Source: Bursaphelenchus xylophilus
Taxonomy: Eukaryota > Nematoda > Chromadorea > Rhabditida > Aphelenchoididae
Assembly (NCBI GenBank): GCA_904066235.2
Contig: CAJFCV020000002.1
Location: 6,634,001 to 6,698,000 of the forward strand
Direction: 5' to 3'
DNA: 64,000 bases
Of the stretch, positions 1-11,395 are shown piece after piece. The first letter of the stretch is position 1; each line of letters opens with the position of its first letter. A model generated the notes under the pieces. The model did no database searches, was not told the DNA's origin, and saw only the letters and a list, made by a program, of their open reading frames with translations. Made by a program: the position numbers and the translations under genes.

Positions 1-3000
1 ATTCCAATGGAGGTTCGATTTCCGATCGTCCTGACAAAGAAGCAGTCATCACAGGGAAGGAAGTATCAGACCGTGTCACTGTTGTCTTGAATGCAACAGT
101 AACACCCGATTCCAATGGAGGTTCGATTTCCGATCGTCCTGACAAAGAGGATCGTCCTGACAAAGAAGCAGTCATCACAGGGAAGGAAGTATCAGACCGT
201 GTCACTGTTGTCTTGAATGCAACAGTAACACCCGATTCCAATGGAGGTTCGATTTCCGATCGTCCTGACAAAGAAGCAGTCATCACAGGGAAGGAAGTAT
301 CAGACCGTGTCACTGTTGTCTTGAATGCAACAGTAGCACCCGATTCCAATGGAGTTTCGATTTCCGATCGTCCTGACAAAGAGGATCGTCCTGACAAAGA
401 AGCAGTCATCACAGGGAAGGAAGTATCAGACCGTGTCACTGTTGTCTTGAATGCAACAGTAACACCCGATTCCAATGGAGGTTCGATTTCCGATCGTCCT
501 GACAAAGAAGCAGTCATCACAGGGAAGGAAGTATCAGACCGTGTCACTGTTGTCTTGAATGCAACAGTAGCACCCGATTCCAATGGAGTTTCGATTTCCG
601 ATCGTCCTGACAAAGAGGATCGTCCTGACAAAGAAGCAGTCATCACAGCTAAGGAAGTATCAGACCGTGTCACTGTTGTCTTGAATGCAACAGTAGCACC
701 CGATTCCAATGGAGTTTCGATTTCCGATCGTCCTGACAAAGAGGATCGTCCTGACAAAGAAGCAGTCATCACAGGGAAGGAAGTATCAGACCGTGTCACT
801 GTTGTCTTGAATGCAACAGTAGCACCCGATTCCAATGGAGTTTCGATTTCCGATCGTCCTGACAAAGAGGATCGTCCTGACAAAGAAGCAGTCATCACAG
901 GGAAGGAAGTATCAGACCGTGTCACTGTTGTCTTGAATGCAACAGTAGCACCCGATTCCAATGGAGTTTCGATTTCCGATCGTCCTGACAAAGAGGATCG
1001 TCCTGACAAAGAAGCAGTCATCACAGGGAAGGAAGTATCAGACCGTGTCACTGTTGTCTTGAATGCAACAGTAGCACCCGATTCCAATGGAGTTTCGATT
1101 TCCGATCGTCCTGACAAAGAGGATCGTCCTGACAAAGAAGCAGTCATCACAGGGAAGGAAGTATCAGACCGTGTCACTGTTGTCTTGAATGCAACAGTAG
1201 CACCCGATTCCAATGGAGTTTCGATTTCCGATCGTCCTGACAAAGAGGATCGTCCTGACAAAGAAGCAGTCATCACAGGGAAGGAAGTATCAGACCGTGT
1301 CACTGTTGTCTTGAATGCAACACTAACACCCGATTCCAATGAAGGTTCGATTTCCGATCGTCCTGACAAAGAGGATCGTCCTGACAAAGAAGCAGTCATC
1401 ACAGGGAAGGAAGTATCAGACCGTGTCACTGTTGTCTTGAATGCAACAGTAGCACCCGATTCCAATGGAGTTTCGATTTCCGATCGTCCTGACAAAGAGG
1501 ATCGTCCTGACAAAGAAGCAGTCATCACAGGGAAGGAAGTATCAGACCGTGTCACTGTTGTCTTGAATGCAACAGTAGCACCCGATTCCAATGGAGTTTC
1601 GATTTCCGATCGTCCTGACAAAGAGGATCGTCCTGACAAAGAAGCAGTCATCACAGGGAAGGAAGTATCAGACCGTGTCACTGTTGTCTTGAATGCAACA
1701 CTAACACCCGATTCCAATGAAGGTTCGATTTCCGATCGTCCTGACAAAGAAGCAGTCATCACAGGGAAGGAAGTATCAGACCGTGTCACTGTTGTCTTGA
1801 ATGCAACAGTAGCACCCGATTCCAATGAAGGTTCGATTTCCGATCGTCCTGACAAAGAGGATCGTCCTGACAAAGAAGCAGTCATCACAGCTAAGGAAGT
1901 ATCAGACCGTGTCACTGTTGTCTTGAATGCAACAGTAGCACCCGATTCCAATGAAGGTTCGATTTCCGATCGTCCTGACAAAGAGGATCGTCCTGACAAA
2001 GAAGCAGTCATCACAGGGAAGGAAGTATCAGACCGTGTCACTGTTGTCTTGAATGCAACAGTAGCACCCGATTCCAATGGAGTCTCGATTTCCGATCGTC
2101 CTGACAAAGAGGATCGTCCTGACAAAGAAGCAGTCATCACAGCTAAGGAAGTATCAGACCGTGTCACTGTTGTCTTGAATGCAACAGTAGCACCCGATTC
2201 CAATGGAGTCTCGATTTCCGATCGTCCTGACAAAGAGGATCGTCCTGACAAAGAAGCAGTCATCACAGCTAAGGAAGTATCAGACCGTGTCACTGTTGTC
2301 TTGAATGCAACAGTAGCACCCGATTCCAATGGAGTCTCGATTTCCGATCGTCCTGACAAAGAGGATCGTCCTGACAAAGAAGCAGTCATCACAGCTAAGG
2401 AAGTATCAGACCGTGTCACTGTTGTCTTGAATGCAACAGTAGCACCCGATTCCAATGGAGGTTCGATTTCCGATCGTCCTGACAAAGAAGCAGTCATCAC
2501 AGGGAAGGAAGTATCAGACCGTGTCACTGTTGTCTTGAATGCAACAGTAGCACCCGATTCCAATGGAGTTTCGATTTCCGATCGTCCTGACAAAGAAGCA
2601 GTCATCACAGGGAAGGAAGTATCAGACCGTGTCACTGTTGTCTTGAATGCAACAGTAGCACCCGATTCCAATGAAGGTTCGATTTCCGATCGTCCTGACA
2701 AAGAAGCAGTCATCACAGGGAAGGAAGTATCAGACCGTGTCACTGTTGTCTTGAATGCAACAGTAGCACCCGATTCCAATGAAGGTTCGATTTCCGATCG
2801 TCCTGACAAAGAAGCAGTCATCACAGGGAAGGAAGTATCAGACCGTGTCACTGTTGTCTTGAATGCAACAGTAGCACCCGATTCCAATGAAGGTTCGATT
2901 TCCGATCGTCCTGACAAAGAGGATCGTCCTGACAAAGAAGCAGTCATCACAGCTAAGGAAGTATCAGACCGTGTCACTGTTGTCTTGAATGCAACAGTAG

Positions 3001-4298
3001 CACCCGATTCCAATGAAGGTTCGATTTCCGATCGTCCTGACAAAGAGGATCGTCCTGACAAAGAAGCAGTCATCACAGGGAAGGAAGTATCAGACCGTGT
3101 CACTGTTGTCTTGAATGCAACAGTAGCACCCGATTCCAATGGAGTCTCGATTTCCGATCGTCCTGACAAAGAGGATCGTCCTGACAAAGAAGCAGTCATC
3201 ACAGCTAAGGAAGTATCAGACCGTGTCACTGTTGTCTTGAATGCAACAGTAGCACCCGATTCCAATGGAGTTTCGATTTCCGATCGTCCTGACAAAGAGG
3301 ATCGTCCTGACAAAGAAGCAGTCATCACAGCTAAGGAAGTATCAGACCGTGTCACTGTTGTCTTGAATGCAACAGTAGCACCCGATTCCAATGGAGGTTC
3401 GATTTCCGATCGTCCTGACAAAGAAGCAGTCATCACAGGGAAGGAAGTATCAGACCGTGTCACTGTTGTCTTGAATGCAACAGTAGCACCCGATTCCAAT
3501 GGAGTTTCGATTTCCGATCGTCCTGACAAAGAGGATCGTCCTGACAAAGAAGCAGTCATCACAGCTAAGGAAGTATCAGACCGTGTCACTGTTGTCTTGA
3601 ATGCAACAGTAGCACCCGATTCCAATGGAGGTTCGATTTCCGATCGTCCTGACAAAGAAGCAGTCATCACAGGGAAGGAAGTATCAGACCGTGTCACTGT
3701 TGTCTTGAATGCAACAGTAGCACCCGATTCCAATGGAGTTTCGATTTCCGATCGTCCTGACAAAGAGGATCGTCCTGACAAAGAAGCAGTCATCACAGGG
3801 AAGGAAGTATCAGACCGTGTCACTGTTGTCTTGAATGCAACAGTAGCACCCGATTCCAATGGAGGTTCGATTTCCGATCGTCCTGACAAAGAAGCAGTCA
3901 TCACAGGGAAGGAAGTATCAGACCGTGTCACTGTTGTCTTGAATGCAACAGTAGCACCCGATTCCAATGGAGTTTCGATTTCCGATCGTCCTGACAAAGA
4001 AGCAGTCATCACAGGGAAGGAAGTATCAGACCGTGTCACTGTTGTCTTGAATGCAACAGTAGCACCCGATTCCAATGGAGTTTCGATTTCCGATCGTCCT
4101 GACAAAGAGGATCGTCCTGACAAAGAAGCAGTCATCACAGGGAAGGAAGTATCAGACCGTGTCACTGTTGTCTTGAATGCAACAGTAGCACCCGATGCCA
4201 ATGAAGGTTCGGTTTCCGATCGTCCTGACAAAGAGGATCGTCCTGACAAAGAAGCAGTCATCACAGGGAAGGAAGTATCAGACCGTGTCACTGTTGTC
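1..4298 (+). repeat. In-frame minisatellite, 126/108-nt units
   Basis: From 87 to 4298 there are exactly 35 complete units: 24 of 126 nt (42 aa) and 11 of 108 nt (36 aa). A partial unit lies before 87. The two sizes differ by one or two copies of the hexapeptide DRPDKE. Each unit carries EVSDRVTVVLNAT, in which NAT is an N-glycosylation sequon. Variation is confined to a few positions: TP/AP, GG/GV/EG and ITG/ITA. The array continues beyond the left edge. Confidence 0.97.
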
Positions 4299-7200
4299 TT
4301 GAATGCAACAGTAGCACCCGATGCCAATGGAAGTCGTGTTACAGATTACATATCGTTTGGAAAGATTTCAGCAAGTTCGGACGTTTTAAATCAACCCGAT
4401 ATTGAGAACGACGATGATGATATCACACAGGACGGTCCCGACAAGATCGTCTATCAAAATCGCACGAACCAGGTTAACTCCAGCGTTGAAGATTACCGTA
4501 CTGACAGGGATATCGGTCATACCCTTACCACAACAGGAAATGAGCTGATTCATACAGATGCAGTTGTGTATAAGAATTCAACAACAATAATAAACGAAAC
4601 AATCACGATCGAAAATCAAGAGGGCCCAGACTATGGTACAGTTACCGTTTCTCTCAAGGATAACACGAACCGTTTCCAGACAACGAGGGTAGATAAGCAA
4701 GAGTACACTGTCGTGTCCAAATTAGAGAAATTCAAAAGAGAAGTGATAAGATCAGGACCAGGGATTGAAGATGTGGTTATTATCCGCAAAAAAGCTAGGA
4801 CCGAATCTATCTCAGAGACGGTGGTTGCCCGAGAATACGGAGAACAAGTCCTAAGGAATGTAAAGAAAGATGCCGAGGATGTGGGAGTTGCAGTGATTAG
4901 TGCATTGAATGCAAGAGATTACTACAGTACACATCCTGATAATGTTAACATTTACTTGAAAATCAAGGAAACCATCCGGTACTACAAAATGCAGAGGAGG
5001 ACACAATTTGTCATTTCGTTCAAGGATTATATTGACAAAGGCGCTACTAAACTGTCCGAAAATGAACAACAATCCGTTCAGCGAATTGTCGCGGAAGCTG
5101 ATAAGAAGCTCAGTGAAAAACTGGTTGATTTCGATAGAACATACAGCGATTCTACTGCTGTAAAGTACGACTTTGGACCAATAATAAAAGAAATCGTTTC
5201 TCGTGTTTATATCCTTATCAATAGATATCCAGTAGAAGATATCGTTCTGGCAATCTTGGATGCAATTAATGGAAAAGTGACAAAAGTAAAGGACAAAGAA
5301 GATATTTTCATTTTTGGTCGACAGACACACGACAACTACGTCAAATTGGATGCAGATGATCAAAGAAACGACTTCCTCAAACAAATTGAAATAACTTTAA
5401 ACACTTGGATCAAATGGCACCCGGATGTCATGTTAAAAATCGACAAAATAGTTGAAAAGATCTTCGAGATGAGGAAAGAGTTCACCCTTAAGTTGGCGAT
5501 AGACGGTGTAGATGAGGATAACAGCAAAACTATGCCCCTGTATGACAATGGAAATTACGATATCTTTGACGAACCCAGGAAACAAGTCAGGATGATAATT
5601 GAATATCGAATTATCAAAAAATTTATTCGCATCAGGAGATTAATCATTCGTAAGCCCAGTACGATAACGGAGGATGTAGAAACTTACATGAAAAGAATAC
5701 CATCGGTTGCGGAAAAGCCTGTTACAATTGCTGGGAAAGAGTTTGGAGAAAAAATATACAGGAGGATTGTGGTCAACACCTTCGACTACGATGTTGCTGT
5801 AACACGAGCAATTCAAGGACGCGATTACAACAGTAAAGACGATGAAAATATGAAGACCTACTTTGAGTTAAAGACTTATCTATATAGCTACAAACAGGAA
5901 TCACGTATTCAGTTCCTCAAGACAGTTTTTGAAGACCTTGGGACCAGAAAAACAAGCATTGGAACACCCGAACAATCCACTCTACGAAAAATAAAAGCAG
6001 CCATCGACTTTGAAGTTCAACGAAAACTTAGGGACTTCGACGAAAACTATAAAAAATATTCAGTTATTTCTTATGACTTCGGACCAGTGATAGACGAGAT
6101 CACAACTAACATTGTCTATGGACTGGAACGTAATAAAACGTTGCAAAAAATTGAAGAAGCGATTGAAAATGGAATAGCAAGAGAGAAGATCCCCAAAGAC
6201 AACGATATTCTCAGCCTCATATCAAGAGAAGTCAAAGATAATTTGGAGACTTTCAAAGACAACACCACACAAGACGAATTTTTAAGACAAATTGAGATCA
6301 GGCTGGACACATACACAGAATACTACCCACAGTACACTAAGAAAATTAACGAACTCGCCGATATTATTTACAAGCTGCGAAAGGGAGAACCACTTAATGC
6401 AACACCTTCAGAAGACACGTATAATGTAACAGAAGAATCTGATCTTATACAACCGCCAATGCCAAAAAAAGGAAAGAGACTAATCGAAATAACCGAGTAT
6501 AAGATTGTCAGAAGAGTTAGGACGATTCGAAGGATCATCAGAAGACCGCGAAGAGGTAGTTCCACATACATCGAGCATTCCAAAAGCCCTGAATTGACTG
6601 GAGCAGAACTTGGAGCCAGAATTATAAAACGAATTCCAATTTCTTCAAGCATTTTCTTGGCAGTTGAACGAGCACTCGATGGGCGGGACTTCAACACACG
6701 CGATGATGACGACATGAACGTCTACATTGATCTCAAGGATAAACTCCATGAGAATAAAAATGAAGACAGAGTAAAGTTAGCCAAAAAAATGAATGAAAGA
6801 ATAGAGGAAGCATCAGAGAAACTGGATGGAATTAAGAAAGAAAAGGCCAAACGGCTAAAAGAAAACGTGGAAAAGAAAGTTAACAAGGGATTCGAAGGAT
6901 TTGATGAGAGTCTGAGCACTTCGCTAACAACAAACTACGATTTTGGGAACGTGATCGATGAAATAAGTATTAACATTCTCAACGCTTTAAACAAAAATTA
7001 CTCATCTGAAAAAATCATGGATACTATACGGCAATCAGTTCTGAACGAGGAGGTTTCCGAGATCACTTCTGATATACTAAACGTATTACAACGTCAATTA
7101 CGAGACAATCTACAAGCACAGGACTCAGATGACAAGAAGAACGACATGCTCAAACAGATCGAGGTGAAACTCTCTACTTCGATTGACTTATACCCAGAAT

Positions 7201-7657
7201 ATTCGTCGAAGATCAATGCAATCGTGGATTATTTATACGGCACAAGAACAAAGAGAATAGATTTATTAAACGTTGCCACCTCTACTGCAATTCCAATTAC
7301 CGGTACAACACAATCCAAGGAAGAGGAAGAAAAACAGGCGGTTAAATTGGACAACATGTCTGACGAGAAGCTTCCTTGTAACCTCAAAGTAAGTAAACTA
7401 CAAAAGCAAATATAAATTTAAAAGGCATTGGGTAACCGCGCTGTAAGAAAGAAAAACAAACGACTTCGGAAATTGGGATTTTACAAGTTCGTCAAAGTCC
7501 AGAAATGGTATCACGATGAAAATAACTTCCTAATGTTGCGCATTGCTATGGTAAGTTAAATTGAGTTGCACTAATTGCTCTGCTTCAGAAGGGACATGAC
7601 GGGAAACGGAAGATGATTACCGCACGATACCGAAAACATTGCGATTACTTCGAATAA
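1..7657 (+). CDS. Giant tandem-repeat protein with three C-terminal modules (5' end outside window)
   Basis: The reading frame is open from base 3, so the true start lies upstream. Three exons are read: up to 7388, 7425-7550 and 7589-7657 (stop TAA 7655-7657), with introns of 36 and 38 nt. About 1420 residues of near-identical repeats are followed by a unique linker (4320-4700), three copies of a roughly 220-residue charged helical module (about 4815-5500, 5720-6395 and 6590-7262) and a lysine/arginine-rich tail in the last two exons. Short basic linkers such as RVRTIRRIIRRPR precede modules 2 and 3. I do not recognise the family. The sequon in each repeat suggests a secreted or surface protein, but no signal peptide can be seen because the N-terminus is missing. 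The last two exons are inferred from splice signals; the first acceptor (AAAAG) is weak, and without it the frame stops at 7415. Confidence 0.75.
4815..7262 (+). repeat. Three diverged copies of an unassigned protein module
   Basis: Each copy shows the same order of landmarks. First is a basic helix ending in ARDYY, GRDYN or GRDFN followed by an Asp/Asn-rich stretch. Next comes a long charged helix, then YDFGPIIKEI, YDFGPVIDEI or YDFGNVIDEI. Last is a D/N-D-x-L-K/R-Q-I-E segment followed by a Y/H-P-x-x-x-x-K-I helix. Identity between copies is low while the landmarks are kept, so this is an old internal triplication, unlike the recent N-terminal array. Confidence 0.85.
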
Positions 7658-7905
7658 TATTTAGTTTTACTTGTCATTGTCATCAATGATAAACAAATCT
7701 AAGAACAGCTTTTGCAGACTATTACAGAAAACGTAGTTTAACATTTAATTTAATACGCAAACGAAAGACAGTAATTTCGGGTATCTCTGTAAACACTCTG
7801 TAACTAATTTAAATTTTATATGAAGTTCTTAATCACCTGTTTCATTTAAATATCGCTCACTTGATCCTTTTCTGCCATTTTGCGCCCTATTGAAGGGTGG
7901 TATTA

Positions 7906-8999
7906 ATGTCGTTTTTCACGGATCTAGAAGACTTCTATAAATGTACGCAGTATAATTATATCCTAGGATCGATCCTACTTATAATTGTATTGTTTTCCGC
8001 ATTCGGCCAGGTCATCCTAATTTACGTAAGTTAGTGACGCAAATGAGGCTTATCCGTTTAGCTCATCCTGACCTCTCCTTTGAAGCATCACTCCTGTTAT
8101 CAGACCATGGTATTTATGGGAATCTTCAACCTGTTCCAGTTGTCAGCCCAATTCTTGTATTGTATTTATGTTCTAGCCTGCGTAACTAATGAGAAACAGC
8201 AGTCCTCTTGGTTAGATTCGGCAAGTCGTTCTGCCGAAAATCGATTTTTTTAGATTATTGGACCATTTAATAAGATTTACTTCAACATGTCCGAATATTA
8301 CAACTGCTTACTAGCATTGAACCGACTGGCGATGTTTATGATCCACGGGCGGACCATTAGAGATCAGATGGATGTGTTTCACAAAGTACGTTGCAATAAG
8401 GTAGCGTAATCTCGTTTAGATTATGAATTTTGTCATCTTTCTGGCGTCGTCCCCGTTTTACTTTTATCATTTCGCCCCAGGCTGTTTCTGTTTTTATAGT
8501 CCGTTCCTGTGGGAAGTTCCTGATCTTTGCGAATATTGGGATGTATTTGATTTCTATACTATACGGATCGCAGAATTTCTGCTTTTTAATTTTCTAATAT
8601 ATTTGATAATGCTGACTAAAATGATTTATCTGCGTGTCCGGGTATTAGAGCAAAGTTATAACGGCCTCAACACCCAAGAACGAAGAGTTCTCGTCATAGC
8701 CATTGTACACTTCCTCAACTCGGGCGTTGCTACATTTTACAATCGTATGTTCCCTGGGTTTTACAACTATACATCTGCTGGTCGCTTAATCTTTCGATTA
8801 TTGCTTAATTGGATGAGCTTCTGCAATGTTTACTCAGTATTCATACTGATTACGTAAGGGTCACTCCATTTGCAGTAAAGTTTTTTTCAGCGCGATCAGA
8901 AACCGCTTGAGTGAGACGATTCGTTCCCAAGCGAGGACCAAGGAATCGGCCACACTCACATCGATCCATTCTCGAGGTATTCCCCTTTTCGTAAACTAA
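7906..8999 (+). CDS. Nematode serpentine (7TM) chemoreceptor-like protein
   Basis: Five exons: 7906-8025, 8062-8181, 8254-8385, 8420-8853 and 8891-8999 (stop 8997-8999), about 305 residues. Introns are 34-72 nt and phases are consistent; the donor at 8182 (GTAACT) is the least certain. Hydrophobic segments lie in exon 1 (SILLIIVLFSAFGQVILIY), exon 2, exon 3 (start of TM3 with LNRLAMFM), and in exon 4 four more, ending with the TM7-like stretch before AIRNRLSETIR. The LNR motif after TM3 and the short basic tail fit the nematode Sr-type chemoreceptor superfamily; I cannot place it in a subfamily. It probably acts at the plasma membrane of sensory neurons, by family analogy only. Confidence 0.7.
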
Positions 9000-9341
9000 T
9001 ATATCCAGATATTATATTCCAACTCTCATCCATCGAAACGGGTCTCTAACTGTGAGTATAAACAGAGAAGGTTATTACAACTGAATGCGCCTCTTTTCGG
9101 ATCAATAAACATTAGCTGAAGGAAATGACCACATCTTTTGTAATCTCCACACAACCCTATTTTTACGCGCTCCACACGTTCTTACTCATTCCGCGGACAT
9201 TCGAAAATCACTAAAATCTCTTTCCCCTCGAGGTCAGTTCGAGAGCCACCTTTTTTCTCGTATAAATATAAATTCACATGGAGGGTTTCTGCTTTTATAC
9301 TTAGCCAGCCAATTCTCAGACCTTGTGTTCCTCACTTTCAA

Positions 9342-10936
9342 ATGAATTTATTTTTTATTCTCTTATTTTATAACTTCCTTCGCAGCAGTTCCCTATACAG
9401 TAAGTTTAAGAAGCGTCTATAATCTATTGTAACAGATGGTGGACTTGGGCCGCGCCAGCCTGAGACTAATCGTTATGCGGACCAGTTAACGAAGAATCAT
9501 GTCAACCTGAATCCAACCACGCCAACATCACCAATACAATACGATCGATTTCACTCAGAGCCTAGGGTAATATAACTAATCAATTTGTGATTGTTTAGAG
9601 AACAATAGTATTAACGTCGGACCAAGCAACGCAAGGCGCGCGCAACCTTGCTAGCCAACGTGAAAGAAGCCATCCATTCTACGAAAGGAATAAACTATTC
9701 GAAAACAAAAACCCAATCATTACGTAAGCATAAATTAAGTTTTAAAAGAGTAAACAGGCAAACAAACTTGAGCCCTCATCAATGGCAGTCTAACCAAAAT
9801 CTAGATGCAACTCAGAGAGGTGTCAACATTCAGATTGGTTCATCTCAGCTTCAAGCTATTGATCGATTTTCGACCGAAACAGATCGCTTTGCAACGAACA
9901 GTAATGTAAGAGTATAGGACAAAAAGCCACTTATAAAAATTCAGAATGCTAACAAGGTTGTCCTGCCTGTTGAATTGGCTAATGCCCCACTCGAAAGACT
10001 TCTGAATAAGAACACACAAGTTGCAAGAACTAATGTGCCACAACCAGAGCCACTGGAGGCCAACAGTAGACTGCTAATTAATCCCCAACAGTCAGTCCCG
10101 CCTCCAGTTCCCGATGTCATCAACGGACAAAGTGAGCTTTTTCCAGGCAATGACAACTCAGGTTTCCAGATCCCATTCCCACAACGACACCATATCCAAC
10201 ATATCCCGATCACCGCCAAGAATTCTTTCCCAAACTCGCAAATATCTGGCACGAAGACCGACGGCCAGCATCGGGAGATAGACTTGGGCCTCAGGGTAGA
10301 TTTGGTGGAGGCACAAATGAATACAGAGAAGATTTGGGAGGGATCAATGACCGGAGAATGCCGTGGGAAAAGAACCCAAGTTCAGATCTCCAACAAGATA
10401 AGACAATATTTGAACCGCTAAACAAGTACAGTAAGAATGTTGCAATTGAAACGGTAAACTATCCCAATGCCCCGCCAAAAGAACCCAGTTTTCCTCGCTA
10501 TGGAGATAATAAGTTGATTTCTGATCCTCTTGGTGGTCTGTCCCAGAACAGGTATGGAAAAGAATATGCAGAATTCACAACCCAGACCCCCCAAGTCCCT
10601 GTAAAAAGTAGCTACATTGGAGGTATGTCTTAAAGCCGAAAAAAATAAAATTTGCTAGTTCCGCTTTATCCCGAATATGGAACTGGGTATGGTGGCACAA
10701 GAGGAACAGGCCCAGCGAATGATTTGATAAACAAGGATATCGTCAGGCCAGGGGAAACAGACAAAGTACAGATTCCACTCAGCCAACATCGAATACAACA
10801 AACAATTCCCTCAGGCGACAGACCGTATTACGGACCTGAGGAGATTACTAGAAGTCGATTCAGAAATATTGACCAATCGGATGATCTAATCATAAATCGT
10901 CACCGCCATGTAAAAATTGACCTCTTGAATGAATAA
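9342..10936 (+). CDS. Secreted Pro/Asn/Gln-rich protein, function unknown
   Basis: Seven exons with consistent phases: 9342-9399, 9436-9566, 9599-9723, 9758-9905, 9945-10131, 10170-10622 and 10659-10936, giving 459 residues. The N-terminus MNLFFILLFYNFLRSSSLYS is a signal peptide candidate. The rest is low in hydrophobics, rich in Pro, Asn, Gln, Gly and Arg, has no cysteine pattern and looks disordered. The fifth intron (10132-10169, GTGAGC...TTCCAG) is needed to join two open frames that overlap by about 250 nt. I recognise no domain; cuticle, eggshell or matrix roles are possible but unsupported. A TATA-like string lies at 9263-9270. Confidence 0.7.
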
Positions 10937-11395
10937 ATTCAGCACCGCGACATTTCCGGAATTTGGACAATTCTTAGCACTTCAAAAAAAACAAAAGATA
11001 AAGCTTAGAACTACCACTTGAACTATCTGAATTGATTTACTGTTATTAATTTCGAAAATTCTGTTCACCTTTTCTGATTTTTAATTCCTTTCTTTAGTAG
11101 TACTATCGAATTTTAAAAATGTCTTTCGGGTGTTTTGTGGTTGGTTGCATCATCAAAAACCCTTCAATAAGTATCCCTAGTAAAAATTCAAAAAATTACT
11201 ACGTAACAGTACTCCTTAAGAAAAAAAGTACAGGGTCTTTCAAAAAACGTGAAGGAAAGTCGGAAGTTATAACCTACGACGGTTCGAAATCCCGGAAATG
11301 TCATGACGCGACAAATTTGAATAAAAATTGAAAACGTGGAATTTCACTAAAAGCAATTCGCAAATTTGGAAATGAAATCATTTATTACGTCTATC
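10937..11395. other. Intergenic, no gene seen
   Basis: AT-rich sequence between the secreted protein and the RdRP gene. A 70-codon open frame at 11119-11331 has a low-complexity translation and no splice context; I do not call it. Confidence 0.6.

Noticed and set aside
1..4298. CRISPR array
   Set aside because: The regular repeats are an in-frame protein-coding minisatellite in a eukaryote, without variable spacers.
4851..6919. Minus-strand frames of 60-177 codons opposite the giant gene
   Set aside because: They are mirror frames of a clearly coding plus strand, with low-complexity Ser/Leu/Phe translations and no splice sites of their own.
11119..11331. 70-codon frame before the RdRP
   Set aside because: Lys/Ser-rich, no homologous features, no intron signals.
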